From assembly GCA_030596185.1 (NCBI GenBank), contig JAUVKP010000045.1, forward strand, positions 1 to 7,610: 7,610 nt of DNA. Direction: 5' to 3'. Positions within the stretch are counted from its first letter, which is position 1; each line of letters starts with the position of its first letter. The notes under the pieces are model-generated. The model did not search any database, was not told the origin of the DNA, and saw only the letters and a list, made by a program, of their open reading frames with translations. Source of the DNA: Fidelibacterota bacterium (GTDB taxonomy: Bacteria > Fidelibacterota > Fidelibacteria > Fidelibacterales > Fidelibacteraceae). The position numbers and the translations under genes were made by a program. Positions 6,237 to 7,610 of the stretch are shown piece after piece.

Positions 6237-7001
6237 TTGGAAGTCCCAGAAAGTATAGCATCTTCAGTATTGGATTCAATAATAAACAATGTGGAAGCAG
6301 CTCATAAACAGCAACAGCCACTCTGCCAGGATACGGGATTGCCGGCTTTTTATATTTCATATCCTCCCAAAGTATCTCCCAGTAGGATCAAACAATGCAT
6401 TGAAGATGCAATAGTTCTGGCTACGGAAGAAGGATATTTGCGCCCCAATGCGGTTGATCCTCTAAGTGGCAAGAACAGCGGTAATAATTTGGGTGAGGGA
6501 ATTCCCGTTTTGAATTTTGATGAATGGGATAAGAACACTATACTGGTGAAATGCCTGCTTAAGGGCGGTGGGAGTGAGAATGTATCAGCTCAATACAGTC
6601 TGTCTTCTATGGAATTATCCGCTGGACGAGATCTGCAGGGAATTGAAACCTGTGTGGTCGATGCGGTTATGAAAGCTCAAGGAAAAGGTTGTGCTCCCGG
6701 AATTATCGGTGTTGGAGTTGGAGGCGACCGTATCAGTGGATATGAAACCGCCAAAAAACAATTATTCCGCAATTTGAATGATAAAAATGAAAATTCGGAA
6801 CTAAATGAGTTGGAACAAACCTTATTAGGAAAACTGAATAAGCTTGAGATCGGACCCATGGGCTTGGGTGGTAAAACCACCGTCCTGGGAGTGAAGATCG
6901 GGAAAGCGCATCGAATCCCAGCTTCTTATTTTGTTTCAATTGCTTATATGTGCTGGGCTTGTCGCAGAAAAGAACTTTTATTCGATCTGAGTGATAAATG
7001 A
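6237..7001 (+). CDS. Class I fumarate hydratase, alpha subunit
   Basis: The N-terminal half of a split oxygen-sensitive 4Fe-4S fumarase that interconverts malate and fumarate. Numbered from the TTG at 6237 (254 residues): PLCQDTGLPAF (28-38) holds cluster ligand Cys30 and an active-site Asp; KNSGNNLGEG at 79-88; LLKGGGSEN (107-115); GCAPGIIGVGVGGDRISGYE (151-170) holds ligand Cys152; EIGPMGLGGKTTVLGVKIG (204-222); and SIAYMCWACRR (234-244) holds Cys239, the likely third ligand. All catalytic blocks of the alpha chain are present. The TTG is only the first conventional start codon in frame. The conserved N-terminus extends about 35-38 residues upstream, and AAGG sits too close (two bases) to serve this TTG. 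Full-length relatives have about 280-290 residues. The stop overlaps the beta-subunit start by four bases. L-tartrate dehydratase is a related alternative; the TCA-type neighbours favour fumarase. Confidence 0.9.
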   Translation: MEVPESIASSVLDSIINNVEAAHKQQQPLCQDTGLPAFYISYPPKVSPSRIKQCIEDAIVLATEEGYLRPNAVDPLSGKNSGNNLGEGIPVLNFDEWDKNTILVKCLLKGGGSENVSAQYSLSSMELSAGRDLQGIETCVVDAVMKAQGKGCAPGIIGVGVGGDRISGYETAKKQLFRNLNDKNENSELNELEQTLLGKLNKLEIGPMGLGGKTTVLGVKIGKAHRIPASYFVSIAYMCWACRRKELLFDLSDK

Positions 7002-7582
7002 ATGTAAAAAAAATAACATTGCCTCTGTCTGCTGAAGATGTTGGATCCCTTCATGTAGGTGATAAGGTTTTGCTTTCAGGAACTATTGTCACCGGTCGGG
7101 ATATGGCGCATAAATGGCTTGTAGAAGAAAAACCACGTGAAGTAAAAGATGTTCTTAAAAATGGTGCGATCTATCATTGTGGTCCCATTATGTTAAAAAA
7201 AGAAGGTAAATGGACTTGCCTGGCAGCCGGACCTACAACCTCTATTCGTGAAGAACCCTATCTTTCGGATGTAATGCAAGAGTATGGACTACGTTGCGTT
7301 ATTGGCAAAGGCGGCATGGGGGAGCGAACAGCAGAAGCTTTGAAGAAACACAATGCAGTATATCTTTTTGCCGTTGGAGGAGCCGCAGTGATCTATGCTG
7401 ATGCGGTAGAATCGGTTGAAGATGTTTTTCAGCTGAATGCTTTTGGTGTCCCCGAAGCCCTGTGGGTGCTAAAAGTGAAAGATTTTTCTGCAATCGTTTC
7501 AATGGATTCTCATGGGGGATCTTTACATGATGAAGTTGAAACTAAGAGTAATCTCAGCTACAAGAAACTGATGGACCAATAA
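6998..7582 (+). CDS. Class I fumarate hydratase, beta subunit
   Basis: A 194-residue C-terminal half of the split class I fumarase; it supplies substrate-binding residues and folds against the alpha chain around the cluster. Family blocks in order are VGDKVLLSGTIVTGRDMAHK (20-39, with Arg34, Asp35 and His38), IYHCGPIM (58-65), AAGPTTSIREEPYL (76-89, with Thr80, Thr81 and Arg84), VIGKGGMGERT (101-111, with Lys104), VGGAAVIYADAV (127-138), FGVPEALWVLKVKDF (149-163) and MDSHGGSLHDEV (169-180). By comparison with structurally studied class I fumarases, the Arg, Thr and Lys residues in the second, third and fourth of these positions line the substrate site. Length is normal (about 185-200). The ATG shares ATGA with the alpha stop, and GAGTG lies just upstream, so translation is coupled. 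It is the last gene of the visible operon; palindrome C begins two bases after its stop. Confidence 0.93.
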   Translation: MNVKKITLPLSAEDVGSLHVGDKVLLSGTIVTGRDMAHKWLVEEKPREVKDVLKNGAIYHCGPIMLKKEGKWTCLAAGPTTSIREEPYLSDVMQEYGLRCVIGKGGMGERTAEALKKHNAVYLFAVGGAAVIYADAVESVEDVFQLNAFGVPEALWVLKVKDFSAIVSMDSHGGSLHDEVETKSNLSYKKLMDQ

Positions 7583-7584
7583 GT

Positions 7585-7610
7585 GTAAAGACGCGATTAA
7601 TCGCGTCTCT
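7585..7610. repeat. Palindromic element C (GTA-N-core-N-TAC family), cut by window edge
   Basis: GTAAAGACGCGATT (7585-7598) pairs with the following arm to 7610; the inner 20 bases (7589-7608) are a perfect palindrome. If it follows elements A and B, the next two bases outside the window should be AC. The fourth position is mispaired (A7588 opposite C7609). It begins two bases after the fumarase beta stop and may protect or end the four-gene transcript. Confidence 0.75.

Noticed and set aside
564..7030. Near-identical first bases of the LolA-like gene and the fumarase beta gene (ATGAATG then an A-run then CATTGC).
   Set aside because: Both encode Met-Asn-x-Lys-Lys-Ile with A-rich codons; the similarity ends at once, so it is coincidence and not a repeat.

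Overview
This window looks like chromosomal DNA of an anaerobic or microaerophilic Gram-negative bacterium. It carries an outer-membrane lipoprotein-sorting gene with its ABC permease (so a two-membrane envelope) and ferredoxin- and Fe-S-dependent central-carbon enzymes. A two-subunit 2-oxoacid:ferredoxin oxidoreductase with a fused gamma-alpha chain, a split class I fumarase, moderate-to-low G+C and AT-rich repeat-laden spacers would fit a lineage around the Bacteroidota/FCB group. The sequence alone does not settle the phylum.

Layout, left to right. (1) 2-1307, plus strand: the 3' end of a FtsX/LolE-type ABC permease, then a LolA-like periplasmic protein one base later; together the tail of an envelope lipid/lipoprotein-trafficking operon. 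(2) 1369-1977, minus strand: a homocysteine S-methyltransferase that keeps its zinc cysteines but lacks about the first third of the family fold. (3) 2046-2972, minus strand: an EamA/DMT-family transporter whose last 22 residues are encoded by a dispersed repeat. (4) 2973-3466: a repeat-rich divergent intergenic region with a candidate promoter and a hairpin leader. (5) 3467-7582, plus strand: a tightly packed four-gene unit, korA-korB-fumarase alpha-fumarase beta, with 4-base ATGA overlaps at korA/korB and at alpha/beta.

The four-gene unit couples two TCA-cycle steps: interconversion of 2-oxoglutarate and succinyl-CoA using ferredoxin, and interconversion of fumarate and malate. Both are reversible, so the unit could serve an oxidative, branched or reductive cycle.

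No new enzymatic system or defence locus is visible. The unexplained material is in the spacers. One repeat family is a set of near-perfect 28-29 base palindromes with constant GTA...TAC ends and different cores, found at three gene ends (1331, 2007, 7585). The other is a family of degenerate CTTTGTG-rich repeats that bracket the transporter in inverted orientation and recur upstream of korA. Two further oddities are the fumarase alpha gene, whose conserved N-terminus has no usual start codon in frame, and the truncated methyltransferase, whose lost 5' end lies at one of the palindromes.
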